Of a DNA stretch of 20,124 nt, positions 7,070-14,809 are shown in pieces. The translations under genes were made by a program, and so were the position numbers. Under the pieces are notes generated by a model. The model was not told the origin of the DNA. It ran no database searches and saw nothing but the letters and a program-made list of their open reading frames with translations. The stretch is from a virus: positions 1-20,124 of IMG/VR virus record IMGVR_UViG_3300037808_000209; one strand, given 5' to 3'. How positions within the stretch are numbered: the stretch's first letter is position 1; each line of letters begins with the position of its first letter.

Positions 7070-8387
7070 ATGCTTGCTCTATATTAAATAAAGCATGAGT
7101 CTCTGGTAATGAGACCTCAAGACCAGCTTCAGTAAGAATCATATCCTTACGTGAATCAACGTCTGGAGATTGAACGTTAGTCGTAATATGAGTATCACGA
7201 TTTACGCCATTACCTATCAATGGACGATAAGCCACTTGGTCTAAGTCGACTAAAGCGAGGTATTTTGAAGCAATACCGCGGAATAGAGGTTCTTTCACAA
7301 GTGAAATGTCTCCATGGACGGTATCAATCTTCATAACCTTATGCCCGAATGCACCTTCTTTACTATCGAAGTTATATGCATATGGGTTAGCTGAGTGCCC
7401 AAGTGAAGCATCAATAAATGCGCCATCACCAAGTTTATTAAACATAGTGATTACAGGTAAACTAGCTAATGCTAATTTACTTGAGCTTCCGCCGCGAGCT
7501 GGGTCAAATACCACCTCAAGGTCTTTCAAGAACATATCATATGTCATTGAATCAACCGAGCGATAGTAAGCTGCATCTTCTGAATACGCTAACGCAGTGC
7601 CATCAGCAACTACGGGGGTTGAATTAGCTAGAATACTACCAACGATACCAGCTGTATTTTGAATCCCATCTGCGCTTGAAGCTTGACCAAAGAGCATAGC
7701 TCTTTCAATGTCAACCTTGTGTTCACGAAGCTTTAGGTTCCAAATACGTTGCCATTCGTCAGCATACCCTCGATAAACAGTCGCACGAGCAGTATTAGAT
7801 AGTTCACAAGCCGTTTTAAAGATTTGTGTATATCCAAACCCGTGGTCAAGTTCTTGAGACCATACGTCAGGTGCACCAGTTCCCTCTTGAAAAGAAGTCC
7901 CGATTACTTGACACGTAAACGCCGTTGTCGAGCCATCTAAATCAGAAGCACTAGGTTCTGTCAACCACTCAATGACGATAGTCGTCGCATTGGTCACAGA
8001 TGTGATTTTGAAAGTTGGATGATTTGGTGCTCCATCTGAATCATTTGAAGCTGCCATTGCAACCATTCCTGCAATTACCCATGGAGACGATGAAATTGTC
8101 CATGTCTCTGTGCCACCAACAGCTGTTGCTGTAGCATCTGTGGAGACCGTAAACGAACGGTCTGTAATTGCTATTTTTGTTCTATCCTCTAAAAATCTGA
8201 AGTAAGGGTCAGATGTAGGGACTTTTGCTACTTTGGACAAATAAACGAAAAACGGAGATTCATCGGGTGCAAGGTCAGCGACTCTGTCGCTGAAATCATA
8301 CAACCTACGAGACGCATTAGATAAACTTAATGCTGTCTGAGAACCAGGAGTTCCTACGTTTACTGTTCCACTATTATAATTAGCCAT
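7068..8387 (-). CDS. Major capsid protein, SU10-like HK97 fold (439 residues)
   Basis: The ATG at 8387 is preceded by AAGGAAAAATA. The N-terminal region has RRLYDFSDRVADLAPDESPFFVYLSKV, and the centre has GFGYTQIFKTACELSNTARAT followed by DEWQRIWNLKLREHKVDIERAMLFGQ. This is the layout of SU10-type (DUF5309) major capsid proteins: a YTQIF-x-T-A-E-S-like strand, then a long helix ending in DIE-x-A-LFG. Residues from about 80 to 165 contain Thr/Ser-rich beta sequence that may be the E-loop or an insertion. The neighbours (scaffold upstream, connector-type genes downstream) agree. It should be the most abundant virion protein. Confidence 0.88.
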   Translation of the reverse strand: MANYNSGTVNVGTPGSQTALSLSNASRRLYDFSDRVADLAPDESPFFVYLSKVAKVPTSDPYFRFLEDRTKIAITDRSFTVSTDATATAVGGTETWTISSSPWVIAGMVAMAASNDSDGAPNHPTFKITSVTNATTIVIEWLTEPSASDLDGSTTAFTCQVIGTSFQEGTGAPDVWSQELDHGFGYTQIFKTACELSNTARATVYRGYADEWQRIWNLKLREHKVDIERAMLFGQASSADGIQNTAGIVGSILANSTPVVADGTALAYSEDAAYYRSVDSMTYDMFLKDLEVVFDPARGGSSSKLALASLPVITMFNKLGDGAFIDASLGHSANPYAYNFDSKEGAFGHKVMKIDTVHGDISLVKEPLFRGIASKYLALVDLDQVAYRPLIGNGVNRDTHITTNVQSPDVDSRKDMILTEAGLEVSLPETHALFNIEQA

Positions 8388-8403
8388 TATTTTTCCTTAA
8401 TAG

Positions 8404-9153
8404 TTATAGTATGTTACTTCTACTCCCAGCATTCATAACTTGATTCCATACGTCATCTACTTCATTTGGTTTTTTAGGCTCTCCACCTTGGACTATACCA
8501 GCCGTTTGAGGCACTTGTTGTGCTCTCTTAACAGCTTCTATATTGGGCGAAGTATCCTTTTGAGACATGCCATTACGCTGTCTAAATACATCTACCAATA
8601 CATCCAATGGGACATCCTCTTTTGGATTAGTCGCAAATTGAATAAATTGTTCAACCTGCGCATTATCTTCCATTCCAAACTTTGAAGACAACTCACTCTT
8701 CAAGCTATTTAATGCCATAGCTTGTTGCATACCGCCCAGTTGCTCTTGGACAATCTCATTTGCAACAGCTCTTTCTTGACTCACTCTCATTTGATATGAG
8801 GGAGAATCTGGTTTATAGTAGGCATCCCATGGGTCAAATGAATCTGCATCCAATTTCTCCTTGGGACTGTTTGAGTTATTGTTCGATAGTGTATTTTTCA
8901 TAGCTTCAACAACATCAGGTCTTTCTTCTAAGATTTTCCCTAGTTGCTCGTATTTGCGTAATTCTTGCGCCTCTGTATTAAGTTTTTCATACTCAGAATT
9001 TCTTTTATCATACATAGATTGAAACTTCTTGGTCTCAGTCTCGTAATCAATTTCCGACTCTTGTTCAGTCGCCTCTAAGTTACTTACCTCAACACCTTCG
9101 TCTAAAACAACGCCCTCTATACCTTCAATAACTTCTTCTCTATTTTCTTCCAT
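8404..9153 (-). CDS. Scaffolding protein (249 residues)
   Basis: The ATG at 9153 has a GAGGAAAATA ribosome site. The first 60 residues are strongly acidic (MEENREEVIEGIEGV and onward), followed by a charged coiled-coil stretch (TETKKFQSMYDKRNSEYEKL) and a Gln/Ala-rich helix. The C-terminal 50 residues are polar with PKKPNEVDDVWNQVMNAG. There is no catalytic motif. Composition and its place between portal and major capsid are typical of scaffolding proteins that guide procapsid assembly and are then lost. A fused protease is not present. Confidence 0.8.
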   Translation of the reverse strand: MEENREEVIEGIEGVVLDEGVEVSNLEATEQESEIDYETETKKFQSMYDKRNSEYEKLNTEAQELRKYEQLGKILEERPDVVEAMKNTLSNNNSNSPKEKLDADSFDPWDAYYKPDSPSYQMRVSQERAVANEIVQEQLGGMQQAMALNSLKSELSSKFGMEDNAQVEQFIQFATNPKEDVPLDVLVDVFRQRNGMSQKDTSPNIEAVKRAQQVPQTAGIVQGGEPKKPNEVDDVWNQVMNAGSRSNIL

Positions 9154-9235
9154 TATTTTCCTCGATTTCTCTTTGTTTAGTTATTAGCATCACCCTTTCA
9201 GATGTCTTTAAACTCCAAGCAGAACCGCCAACCAA
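9140..9235 (-). CDS. Possible 31-residue peptide between portal and scaffold (TTG start)
   Basis: A frame opening at TTG 9235-9233, five bases after the portal stop codon and preceded by TAGGAACA, runs 31 codons and overlaps the scaffold start by 14 bases. The product (with WSLKTSERVMLITKQREIEE) is amphipathic and protein-like. It would fill the only non-coding gap between the two genes. The start codon and ribosome site are weak, so it may simply be spacer. Confidence 0.35.
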   Translation of the reverse strand: MVGGSAWSLKTSERVMLITKQREIEENNGRK

Positions 9236-9240
9236 TGTTC

Positions 9241-11214
9241 CTACTCTTTACGTTCTTCAACTTCTTGCGCATCGACTATACTTGAAAGTCTATCAATATT
9301 AGACTTTTGCTTGTATTTTGCATCCGTAAGAACTTCTTTTAATTGCGATTTGAATTTTTGAGCTTCTACCTGCTTCTTTGAGTGCACATTTTCTCTTTGT
9401 GCTGTTTGTAAGTCTCCAGTAAGCTCTTTGATTTTCTCCTGCAATTGTTGTATTTGTCCTTGCGCTTGCATCATTGCGCCTTTACGTTTTAGAACGCCTT
9501 CTTTGTCAAAGATTTCAGTTTTCTTTAAAACCTCGACATCATCTACCAAGCCTAATTTATACGCCTCTAAATACATATTGTATTCAGCCACCCTATTGGA
9601 TGGAAGCGTTGAGCCTGATATAATTTTTAAATCATATTGTCCTATCGTAATATCATTATGGATAGATGCAATATCTTTTGATTTATCCTCATACAATTGA
9701 TTAACCGTAAATTCGGTTAAATCATTATTTGCCTGCACGATTCTAAAAGTCTTTTGGAAGCTATAATGCCCCTTTGCTAAGTTATAGATTACACGACCAA
9801 GTCTATTAAGACTCCCCTCAATATCTCTAAGTTTTGCTTTTCCACGAGTCTCTCCCATTTCAGCTAGCATAGAAGTTCCACGAACCGTGCTATGCGCCCC
9901 ATCCTTAAAACCTTGCATCAGTTCGGGGACACCGAAACTTAAATCTATATAATGCTCTACCCTATCAATAAGTGCATAGAATTCACCAGCCAATGATTGT
10001 GGGGCAGGAAAATGTGGGGTTCCGAATTCAGGATTGTAGGAGATAACCGCATTGGGATTTGCCCAATCCTGCTCCAGCTGCCCCAAATCATCTACGCTTC
10101 CTTCTGGGACTAAAAGTTTTAAACCAGCGGAAGCTTGTGCGTGTGAAAGGGTCAATGAAAATAACTTATTTAATAATCTTTGCGAATCCTTTACCTTACT
10201 TATATCCGATTTAGGGTAAGGTGTATTTGTCCATATATTAGGGACGGGGATAATAGGGTATATATCTGTATTTAAAATATTTTCATATAATAATACATTT
10301 CCTATAGTAGCAGATACCTTAATTCTTGTCTGCTTGACTTCTATAACATCAATAAGCCCAGCCTCAATTGCAAGTCCATTCTTTTCGATAAAAAGGCTAT
10401 AATCTTTCTCATCAAGAACAGTTTCCTCTCCATTCTCTTTATTATATAAGCGATAAAACGGAACTTTAACTTTAGTAAATCTTTCCAATACCCTATAGCG
10501 GTCAATATCAAGTGCGCGATTACCGCTAACGACATCTGGTGTGAATGTAATAGATGAATTTCTTTTAGAAGAATTAGGATAATCGTCTTCATTAGCATAA
10601 GTGTCAATATTCTCTAAATGCTCTTCTAATTGTGGGTATAGGTTAATCAATTGGTCTTGAGTAAGAATAGTGGAGAGTATCATTCCCGATGCATCGCCAA
10701 AATATCTATCTCTTGTGGATGGGTCTACATATACTCTAAATGGGTCTATATAAGTAAATTTAACCTCACCTCTGCCGTAGTCAGCTTCTGGGTCTATATA
10801 GGCATAGAAATAACCAAGCCCCGAGGTAGCGTAGTCATGGATGGTATGTTTAAATTGCGTATCACCATCAGATATATCCCATATATACTCTAATATGGTG
10901 CGCCAAACTGAGGCGAGTCGATTGTCGGAATCTTCTCTTCCTATAGCGCTAAACTTAGGAGAGCGAGAAGTGAGTAATGATTTTAACTTTTCAACCGCAG
11001 CATATACACGGTCTATAATAAAATCAGCTTGCCCGACGGCACGCAATGCGTTTGACTCGTCTTGAGTATAGTGATTTCCAAGAAAAAAGTCTATTGCTTC
11101 TCGAGCCTCTACATCCCAAGCCGTCCTACTATCTCTCCATGACCGCCACAATTGGTCATTTACGTCAGAATGAGTGGTGTTTTCCTCAAGTTCTAAATCT
11201 TTGATACTTGCGAT
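9241..11214 (-). CDS. Portal protein, P22-like type (657 residues if begun at ATC; 636 from TTG 11151)
   Basis: The portal is the 12-subunit ring through which DNA is packaged and ejected. Diagnostic stretches are RSWRDSRTAWDVEAREAIDF near the start, VEKLKSLLTSRSPKF, YIDPFRVYVDPSTRDRYFGDA, and the later HSTVRGTSMLAEMGETRG, followed by a C-terminal coiled coil rich in Gln and Lys. The frame has no ATG near its beginning. TTG at 11151 lacks a good ribosome site and would remove 21 plausible residues (ASIKDLELEENTTHSDVNDQ and onward). Six bases after AAAGGGG (11227-11221) lies in-frame ATC (11214-11212) followed by GCA, which would give (M)ASIKDLELEEN. I therefore extend the gene to 11214 with an unusual AUC start; TTG at 11151 is the fallback. 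The function is firm, the start is inference. Confidence 0.88.
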   Translation of the reverse strand: MASIKDLELEENTTHSDVNDQLWRSWRDSRTAWDVEAREAIDFFLGNHYTQDESNALRAVGQADFIIDRVYAAVEKLKSLLTSRSPKFSAIGREDSDNRLASVWRTILEYIWDISDGDTQFKHTIHDYATSGLGYFYAYIDPEADYGRGEVKFTYIDPFRVYVDPSTRDRYFGDASGMILSTILTQDQLINLYPQLEEHLENIDTYANEDDYPNSSKRNSSITFTPDVVSGNRALDIDRYRVLERFTKVKVPFYRLYNKENGEETVLDEKDYSLFIEKNGLAIEAGLIDVIEVKQTRIKVSATIGNVLLYENILNTDIYPIIPVPNIWTNTPYPKSDISKVKDSQRLLNKLFSLTLSHAQASAGLKLLVPEGSVDDLGQLEQDWANPNAVISYNPEFGTPHFPAPQSLAGEFYALIDRVEHYIDLSFGVPELMQGFKDGAHSTVRGTSMLAEMGETRGKAKLRDIEGSLNRLGRVIYNLAKGHYSFQKTFRIVQANNDLTEFTVNQLYEDKSKDIASIHNDITIGQYDLKIISGSTLPSNRVAEYNMYLEAYKLGLVDDVEVLKKTEIFDKEGVLKRKGAMMQAQGQIQQLQEKIKELTGDLQTAQRENVHSKKQVEAQKFKSQLKEVLTDAKYKQKSNIDRLSSIVDAQEVEERKE

Positions 11215-11220
11215 ATACTA

Positions 11221-11227
11221 CCCCTTT
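11221..11227 (-). promoter_or_regulatory. Ribosome site AAAGGGG deciding the portal start
   Basis: On the leftward strand AAAGGGG ends six bases before in-frame ATC GCA AGT ATC. No ATG, GTG or TTG lies at suitable distance in the portal frame, and the codon before this segment is a stop (TAG 11220-11218). This supports ATC as the initiation codon. Confidence 0.5.
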
Positions 11228-11230
11228 GTT

Positions 11231-11256
11231 TAAAAATCCCTATATATAATATAGGG
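11231..11256 (-). terminator. Intrinsic terminator after the large terminase gene
   Basis: Leftward transcript: CCCTATAT, loop TAT, ATATAGGG, then ATTTTTA. The perfect 8-bp stem (11238-11256) plus a five-T run 34 bases beyond the TerL stop fits a rho-independent terminator. It would separate packaging from structural genes or lower read-through. Confidence 0.6.
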
Positions 11257-11276
11257 GTAAATTAGCGTTTTTGCAA
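11248..11276 (-). promoter_or_regulatory. Candidate promoter for portal and head genes
   Basis: Leftward -35 TTGCAA (11276-11271), 17-base spacer, -10 TATATT (11253-11248). It matches sigma70 consensus at 4/6 and 5/6. The -10 lies inside the terminator stem, so the same DNA may end terminase transcription and start head-gene transcription. Confidence 0.35.
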
Positions 11277-11289
11277 CAATTATTTTCAT

Positions 11290-12867
11290 TTATTTTACTT
11301 TTTGCCCAGTAATCCACGAAATCATACGTTTTTTAATCTTTTTCTTAGCTATCTTTTCTGACTTTACTTTAAACTCACTTGCATCAAATTTTTTACTAAC
11401 AGGAGACCTTGCCTTCGTAACCGCATACCAAAGTCCGTCTAATAAATCGTCATGCTTTCCTTTCGGGAATTGAAACATTTCATCAACTAAGTGCTGATGT
11501 TTTCTTTTAATAAAAAGCTTTCCTCTATTAACTAAGGGGGCGAGTAACGATTCAAGCCTATCTTCTTTTTTAATACCAGCTGGCGGTCTTACCCCCATAG
11601 CAATCCCAGGCATTACTCGCTTATCGGTAGATGATAATTTATTAACCGCATCTTTTATGATACCCTGAGCCCCTACATGTTCTACATTAGCTCTTTTAAT
11701 TGGGGCATATTGTTTCGCATAGTCCATAATTTCATTAGGCATATCATATAAAGGAATATGCTCTCTAAAATAGTCTAATACATAAATATTTCTATCGCTA
11801 TCAATCCCTATAACCATAATAATTTGAAAATCGCTCCTAGCAGTCGCTTCATAAGCAAGGTCAACCCCAAGGTATACATTAATAGGAATCACTTCCTTAT
11901 TATTAGCTATATACGTAAAGTCATCCTTAGACATAAACTCATGGTCGTAATATTCAAGTCTATCAATTTTAAACTTAGCATTTTGTAAATCTCTCGCTTC
12001 ATTCAGATATTCTTGCGCAAATTTATGGACTAATCCTACATCCTCAAAGCGCTGTCTAATAATTAGAAGCTTCTCTCTAGAAAAGTAATCTGGCCAGAGA
12101 ATATTATCTCCGTCAATTGCCTTGCGATATAAAACATCCCAAGCGTATCCTCGTTTATCTCTTTTAGCCTCTTGCCACCCATCGTATATGCCTTGTAAAA
12201 ACGAGTCGAAATGAACAATAGTTCCAATAAGCCATATAGACCCCTCATTGCCAGCAGAATTTTCAAGAGCAGGCTCAACCGTAGACATTACCCATTCTTT
12301 AATCTCGTTACGCCTTTGGGGCGTTTTTGTATTTAATTCAGACTCAAAATCATCAAGGATAATATTTGTATATCGAAGTCCCAATTGAGACCTACCGCGA
12401 AGTCTCTGTGATGTCCCTTTAGCTATAATCCTATCTCCTTTACTGGTAGTAAACTCCTTCTCTGTCCATTTATTCCCACGTAAGTCGCCAAAATAATAAT
12501 TAAGAGCTGGGTTCATATCAATATGGTTTTGTATATACTTAATATGGTCAATAGCTTGAGATTGCTCCTCAGCTACCCACGCAATAAACTCACGTTTCCC
12601 CTCGGGATTAAAATAAAGTTTATACATAAGAGCAGCCTTAGCTAGCGTGCTTTTAGAATGACCCCGAGGGAGAATAATACAATTTCGCTTCTTATTGCCG
12701 TCAAGAAGAAGATTACTTAATTCGTAATGATATGGAGCTGGAGAAGACTTCATAAAATCTTCAGGCATAAAAAGTTGCCCAAATGAAACAATATCTCTAC
12801 GAGCTATCTCTAAGACTCGCTCCTTCTCATTTATATTATTTTTGTTTATGTTAAACGATTCAGCCAA
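11290..12867 (-). CDS. terL: Terminase large subunit (525 residues)
   Basis: The packaging motor and headful or site nuclease. ATPase half: Walker A-like LPRGHSKST at residues 66-74, Walker B IILDD at 169-173 with catalytic Glu175, and coupling motif WLIGT at 212-216. Nuclease half (RNase H-like): GVDLAYEATARSDF with Asp336, a central acidic residue near 397, and KHDDLLDGLWYA with Asp473/Asp474. Length is normal. The first codon is TTG at 12867, six bases after GAGGG inside the preceding gene, which it overlaps by 22 bases. No nearby ATG is available. It is followed by a terminator. Confidence 0.95.
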   Translation of the reverse strand: MAESFNINKNNINEKERVLEIARRDIVSFGQLFMPEDFMKSSPAPYHYELSNLLLDGNKKRNCIILPRGHSKSTLAKAALMYKLYFNPEGKREFIAWVAEEQSQAIDHIKYIQNHIDMNPALNYYFGDLRGNKWTEKEFTTSKGDRIIAKGTSQRLRGRSQLGLRYTNIILDDFESELNTKTPQRRNEIKEWVMSTVEPALENSAGNEGSIWLIGTIVHFDSFLQGIYDGWQEAKRDKRGYAWDVLYRKAIDGDNILWPDYFSREKLLIIRQRFEDVGLVHKFAQEYLNEARDLQNAKFKIDRLEYYDHEFMSKDDFTYIANNKEVIPINVYLGVDLAYEATARSDFQIIMVIGIDSDRNIYVLDYFREHIPLYDMPNEIMDYAKQYAPIKRANVEHVGAQGIIKDAVNKLSSTDKRVMPGIAMGVRPPAGIKKEDRLESLLAPLVNRGKLFIKRKHQHLVDEMFQFPKGKHDDLLDGLWYAVTKARSPVSKKFDASEFKVKSEKIAKKKIKKRMISWITGQKVK

Positions 12868-13202
12868 TCTTTACCCTCAATTTCTTCAAATACCCCTACA
12901 TCGTTATACATTAATGTACCAATAGAATACATCCATGCGTCAATATCTTCGCCATTAATATCTACCTTTACTTGCCGTCTTTCATACAACCCAGAGTCCA
13001 CCCCCTCATATCTATCATATCCAACTAAATCAGCAATATCAACATCTATTACCTCAACAACAAGCTTCTTTGCGTCTTTTGATGGGATAGCCACAGGAAA
13101 GTTCTTATGCCCTGGATACGCTAATTTAAAACCATTTACAAGCCCTATGTCTCGACTCCCATTCCTTAATGTTCCATATACGGCTAATTTATCTATTATC
13201 AA
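12846..13202 (-). CDS. Gamma-glutamylcyclotransferase-like (AIG2/GGCT fold) protein (118 residues)
   Basis: The N terminus VYGTLRNG (residues 8-15) is the substrate-binding loop signature of the GGCT/AIG2 fold. YDRYEGVDSGLYERRQVKV (62-80) carries the catalytic Glu66 and the usual LY-x-R strand. Family members release 5-oxoproline from gamma-glutamyl amines or peptides. It starts at TTG 13202, overlapping the TerS stop as TTGA, with GGGAG eight bases upstream, and its end overlaps terL, so it is embedded in the packaging operon. A metabolic-type enzyme here is unexpected. It may act on gamma-glutamyl amide bonds made by the amidoligase system at the right end of the window. Fold assignment is good; substrate is unknown. 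Confidence 0.85.
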   Translation of the reverse strand: MIIDKLAVYGTLRNGSRDIGLVNGFKLAYPGHKNFPVAIPSKDAKKLVVEVIDVDIADLVGYDRYEGVDSGLYERRQVKVDINGEDIDAWMYSIGTLMYNDVGVFEEIEGKDWLNRLT

Positions 13203-13963
13203 ACTTCTTTCTCCCTATACCCTTCGGCTAATTTTTTAGTTTTTCCGCCTCCAATAGCGGTTAATTGGTCTTGCGAGAATCCTTGAAATACTGTTACGGA
13301 CTCAGACCTCTTCTCAGTGTCTTTCATACCAGCAATAGTAACAAGCTCCTTTAACACTGAGACCTTGTCGCTATCTTTAGCACTCGTATCCTCTACAATA
13401 TCCTTCATCTTATTGAGGAGATAAAGAGGTGTTATTTCTGCCTTATGCATTATTTTATCAATCTCTTCTCTTATCAAGCTTATTATCCTTTCTTGTTTAA
13501 TTAATGTGCTTCCTTGTCTTTCTGCGTAATCTTTTTGGTTAGTTGGGAAAGCGTGCATAAACGCAGTAGCTATATCCTCCCCTTTTGCAATATACTTAGC
13601 AAATAGAAATTCCTTCTTAGTGGGGTTTACTCGGTCATGTTGAATGTCCCACCAAGACTTGTCGCTAACGCCAAAAGAATACATATTAAGGCGCATCTTC
13701 CCTTCCATTTTATATTTAGAGGAACATACAAAGCTTCCTACAATAGTCCTAATATACTCGCCCTTCTTCACGAGTTTGCTTTTTGTATTCATATGCTTCC
13801 GCTTTAAAACTTGGCATACACGACCATCGTCGGTCTTTACCCAATCCCCCTCAGCTCCAACACGCCAATCGTCTATAATACCCACATCAGGGTGGTCTCT
13901 CTTAAATTCCTCTATATCGTTATAGATATTATGAGTAATCTTTTTAATAGTCCTACTTTCCAT
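13199..13963 (-). CDS. terS: Terminase small subunit (254 residues)
   Basis: Residues about 113-170 (NPTKKEFLFAKYIAKGED, IATAFMHAFP, then ERQGSTLIKQERIISLIREE) follow the helix-turn-helix pattern of DNA-recognising small terminases: a KE-F--YI-G start, an A-A-AFP turn and a helix ending near a L-K-R-I segment. It lies immediately before the GGCT-like gene and terL. The first 100 residues form a beta-rich domain with EGDWVKTDDGRVCQVLKR and EYIRTIVGSFVC, which may be an extra nucleic acid or protein binding module. The C-terminal tail (SESVTVFQGFS and onward) probably contacts TerL. The ATG at 13963 overlaps a small membrane-peptide frame. Confidence 0.75.
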   Translation of the reverse strand: MESRTIKKITHNIYNDIEEFKRDHPDVGIIDDWRVGAEGDWVKTDDGRVCQVLKRKHMNTKSKLVKKGEYIRTIVGSFVCSSKYKMEGKMRLNMYSFGVSDKSWWDIQHDRVNPTKKEFLFAKYIAKGEDIATAFMHAFPTNQKDYAERQGSTLIKQERIISLIREEIDKIMHKAEITPLYLLNKMKDIVEDTSAKDSDKVSVLKELVTIAGMKDTEKRSESVTVFQGFSQDQLTAIGGGKTKKLAEGYREKEV

Positions 13964-14042
13964 TGCGTGTCAATACCCATAAGGCTATAGAAAGCCATAT
14001 AGCTTCAAACGCATACATAATAGTCATCGCCATATTCTTCAT
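13953..14042 (-). CDS. Single-span membrane peptide, 29 residues
   Basis: The ATG at 14042-14040 overlaps the stop of the HExxH gene as TAATG, and the TAG stop lies 11 bases inside terS. The product is MKNMAMTIMYAFEAIWLSIA followed by LWVLTRNGK: a Met/Lys start, one transmembrane helix of about 20 residues, and a basic end. Both borders use tight coupling, supporting translation. It could be a small holin-like or membrane regulatory peptide, but no lysis enzyme is seen beside it. Confidence 0.55.
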   Translation of the reverse strand: MKNMAMTIMYAFEAIWLSIALWVLTRNGK

Positions 14043-14326
14043 TATTTTTTTAATTGCTTCCATATATACTCTCCAACGCCAATTTGATGTAATCCATTCG
14101 CTACTCCATCAATCCAATCTTCGTTATGCTCATGCCCAGCATTCGTAAGCACCACATGAACTATTTCGTGTATCAATGTCTCCATCTTACGGCTATGGAT
14201 TAAATTCTTATCAAGTCTAATCTCGCAATTACGAGCATCATGCATTCCAAGAAGCATCTTCCCATCATGCTCCAATTTATCATTCTCTATAATTGTGTAT
14301 TTATGCCCACCTATATCAAGTCTCAC
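14042..14326 (-). CDS. Putative zinc metallopeptidase-like protein with HExxH (94 residues)
   Basis: The core is METLIHEIVHVVLTNAGHEH, with zincin-type H53-E54-x2-H57 (numbered from the GTG start) on a helix, followed by NEDWIDGVANGLHQI, where an acidic residue could be the third Zn ligand. Small phage proteins of this kind are known but their substrates are not. The start is taken as GTG 14326-14324, because AAAAAGGAG ends five bases before it and it follows the preceding stop by one base (TAAGGTG). The in-frame ATG at 14353 would overlap the upstream gene and has no good ribosome site. It leads the packaging operon with its Cys4 neighbour. Confidence 0.7.
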   Translation of the reverse strand: MRLDIGGHKYTIIENDKLEHDGKMLLGMHDARNCEIRLDKNLIHSRKMETLIHEIVHVVLTNAGHEHNEDWIDGVANGLHQIGVGEYIWKQLKK

Positions 14327-14327
14327 C

Positions 14328-14540
14328 TTATCTCCTTTTTGTTGTTTTTTCATTATTTATAGACTTAAGCACTATGTTTTGAAAATATTCACACTTATCC
14401 TCAATACAATTTTTCATAGCTAAGTCAGAGTCCACCCATTGGTAGAGTTTTTTGCCTTTATGCTTAATCATAACTCCCAAACACTTACCGTTGTTCCAAT
14501 TAGCGCAATACGTCTTTGCTATATTTGATGCTTTTTCCAT
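14328..14540 (-). CDS. Cys4 mini-protein (70 residues)
   Basis: From ATG 14540 the product has C12, C20, C45 and C50 in the pattern YCANWNNGKCLG ... KNCIEDKCEYFQNIVL, a spacing that suggests one Zn or another metal site or two disulfides. The C terminus is basic (NNEKTTKRR). The frame is open further up to a TTG at 14558 (six more residues), but that start has only a poorly spaced AGGG. I do not recognise a named family. It is the first gene of the leftward block and may be regulatory. Confidence 0.6.
   Translation of the reverse strand: MEKASNIAKTYCANWNNGKCLGVMIKHKGKKLYQWVDSDLAMKNCIEDKCEYFQNIVLKSINNEKTTKRR
14332..14340 (-). promoter_or_regulatory. Ribosome site AAAAAGGAG deciding the HExxH gene start
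   Basis: Leftward AAAAAGGAG ends at 14332, five bases before GTG 14326, inside the last codons of the Cys4 gene. It favours GTG over the ATG at 14353. Confidence 0.7.
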
Positions 14541-14706
14541 ACTGTATATTACAAACAAAACCCTATACCATCCAACAAAAATAAATTATTTTTAAATATT
14601 GAAAGAAAGTTGTTGGATACCTACCCTTTTATGTTGTAACTTACAGGGCGGTAGTTGCCCAAAGTCTATTTATTTACTTATATAACTATATATTTATTTA
14701 TCTCTA

Positions 14707-14742
14707 TTCTTTCTTTCTTTGGTTCTTTCTTTCTTTCTTTGG
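14707..14742 (+). repeat. TTCTTTC simple repeat, two units ending in TTTGG
   Basis: Two runs of (TTCT)n-type sequence each end in CTTTGG (14707-14722 and 14723-14742), giving a pure pyrimidine/purine strand bias of about 36 bases. It could affect DNA structure or be a slippage-prone tract. Confidence 0.7.
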
Positions 14743-14780
14743 AAATGAAAAATGTCTTAAATCCCTCTAAAATAGCCCTT

Positions 14781-14809
14781 AAAATACTAAACCTTACTAT
14801 ATATGCCAA
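14781..14809 (-). promoter_or_regulatory. Candidate leftward promoter of the late block
   Basis: On the minus strand TTGGCA (14809-14804), 17-base spacer, TATTTT (14786-14781). The -35 matches 5/6 and the -10 4/6 of the sigma70 consensus. It would give a leader of about 240 bases before the Cys4 gene. AT-richness makes chance matches likely. Confidence 0.25.

Noticed and set aside
10341-10607. Leftward 88-residue frame inside the portal gene
   Set aside because: Out of frame with the portal and made of its shifted codons, with no recognisable features.
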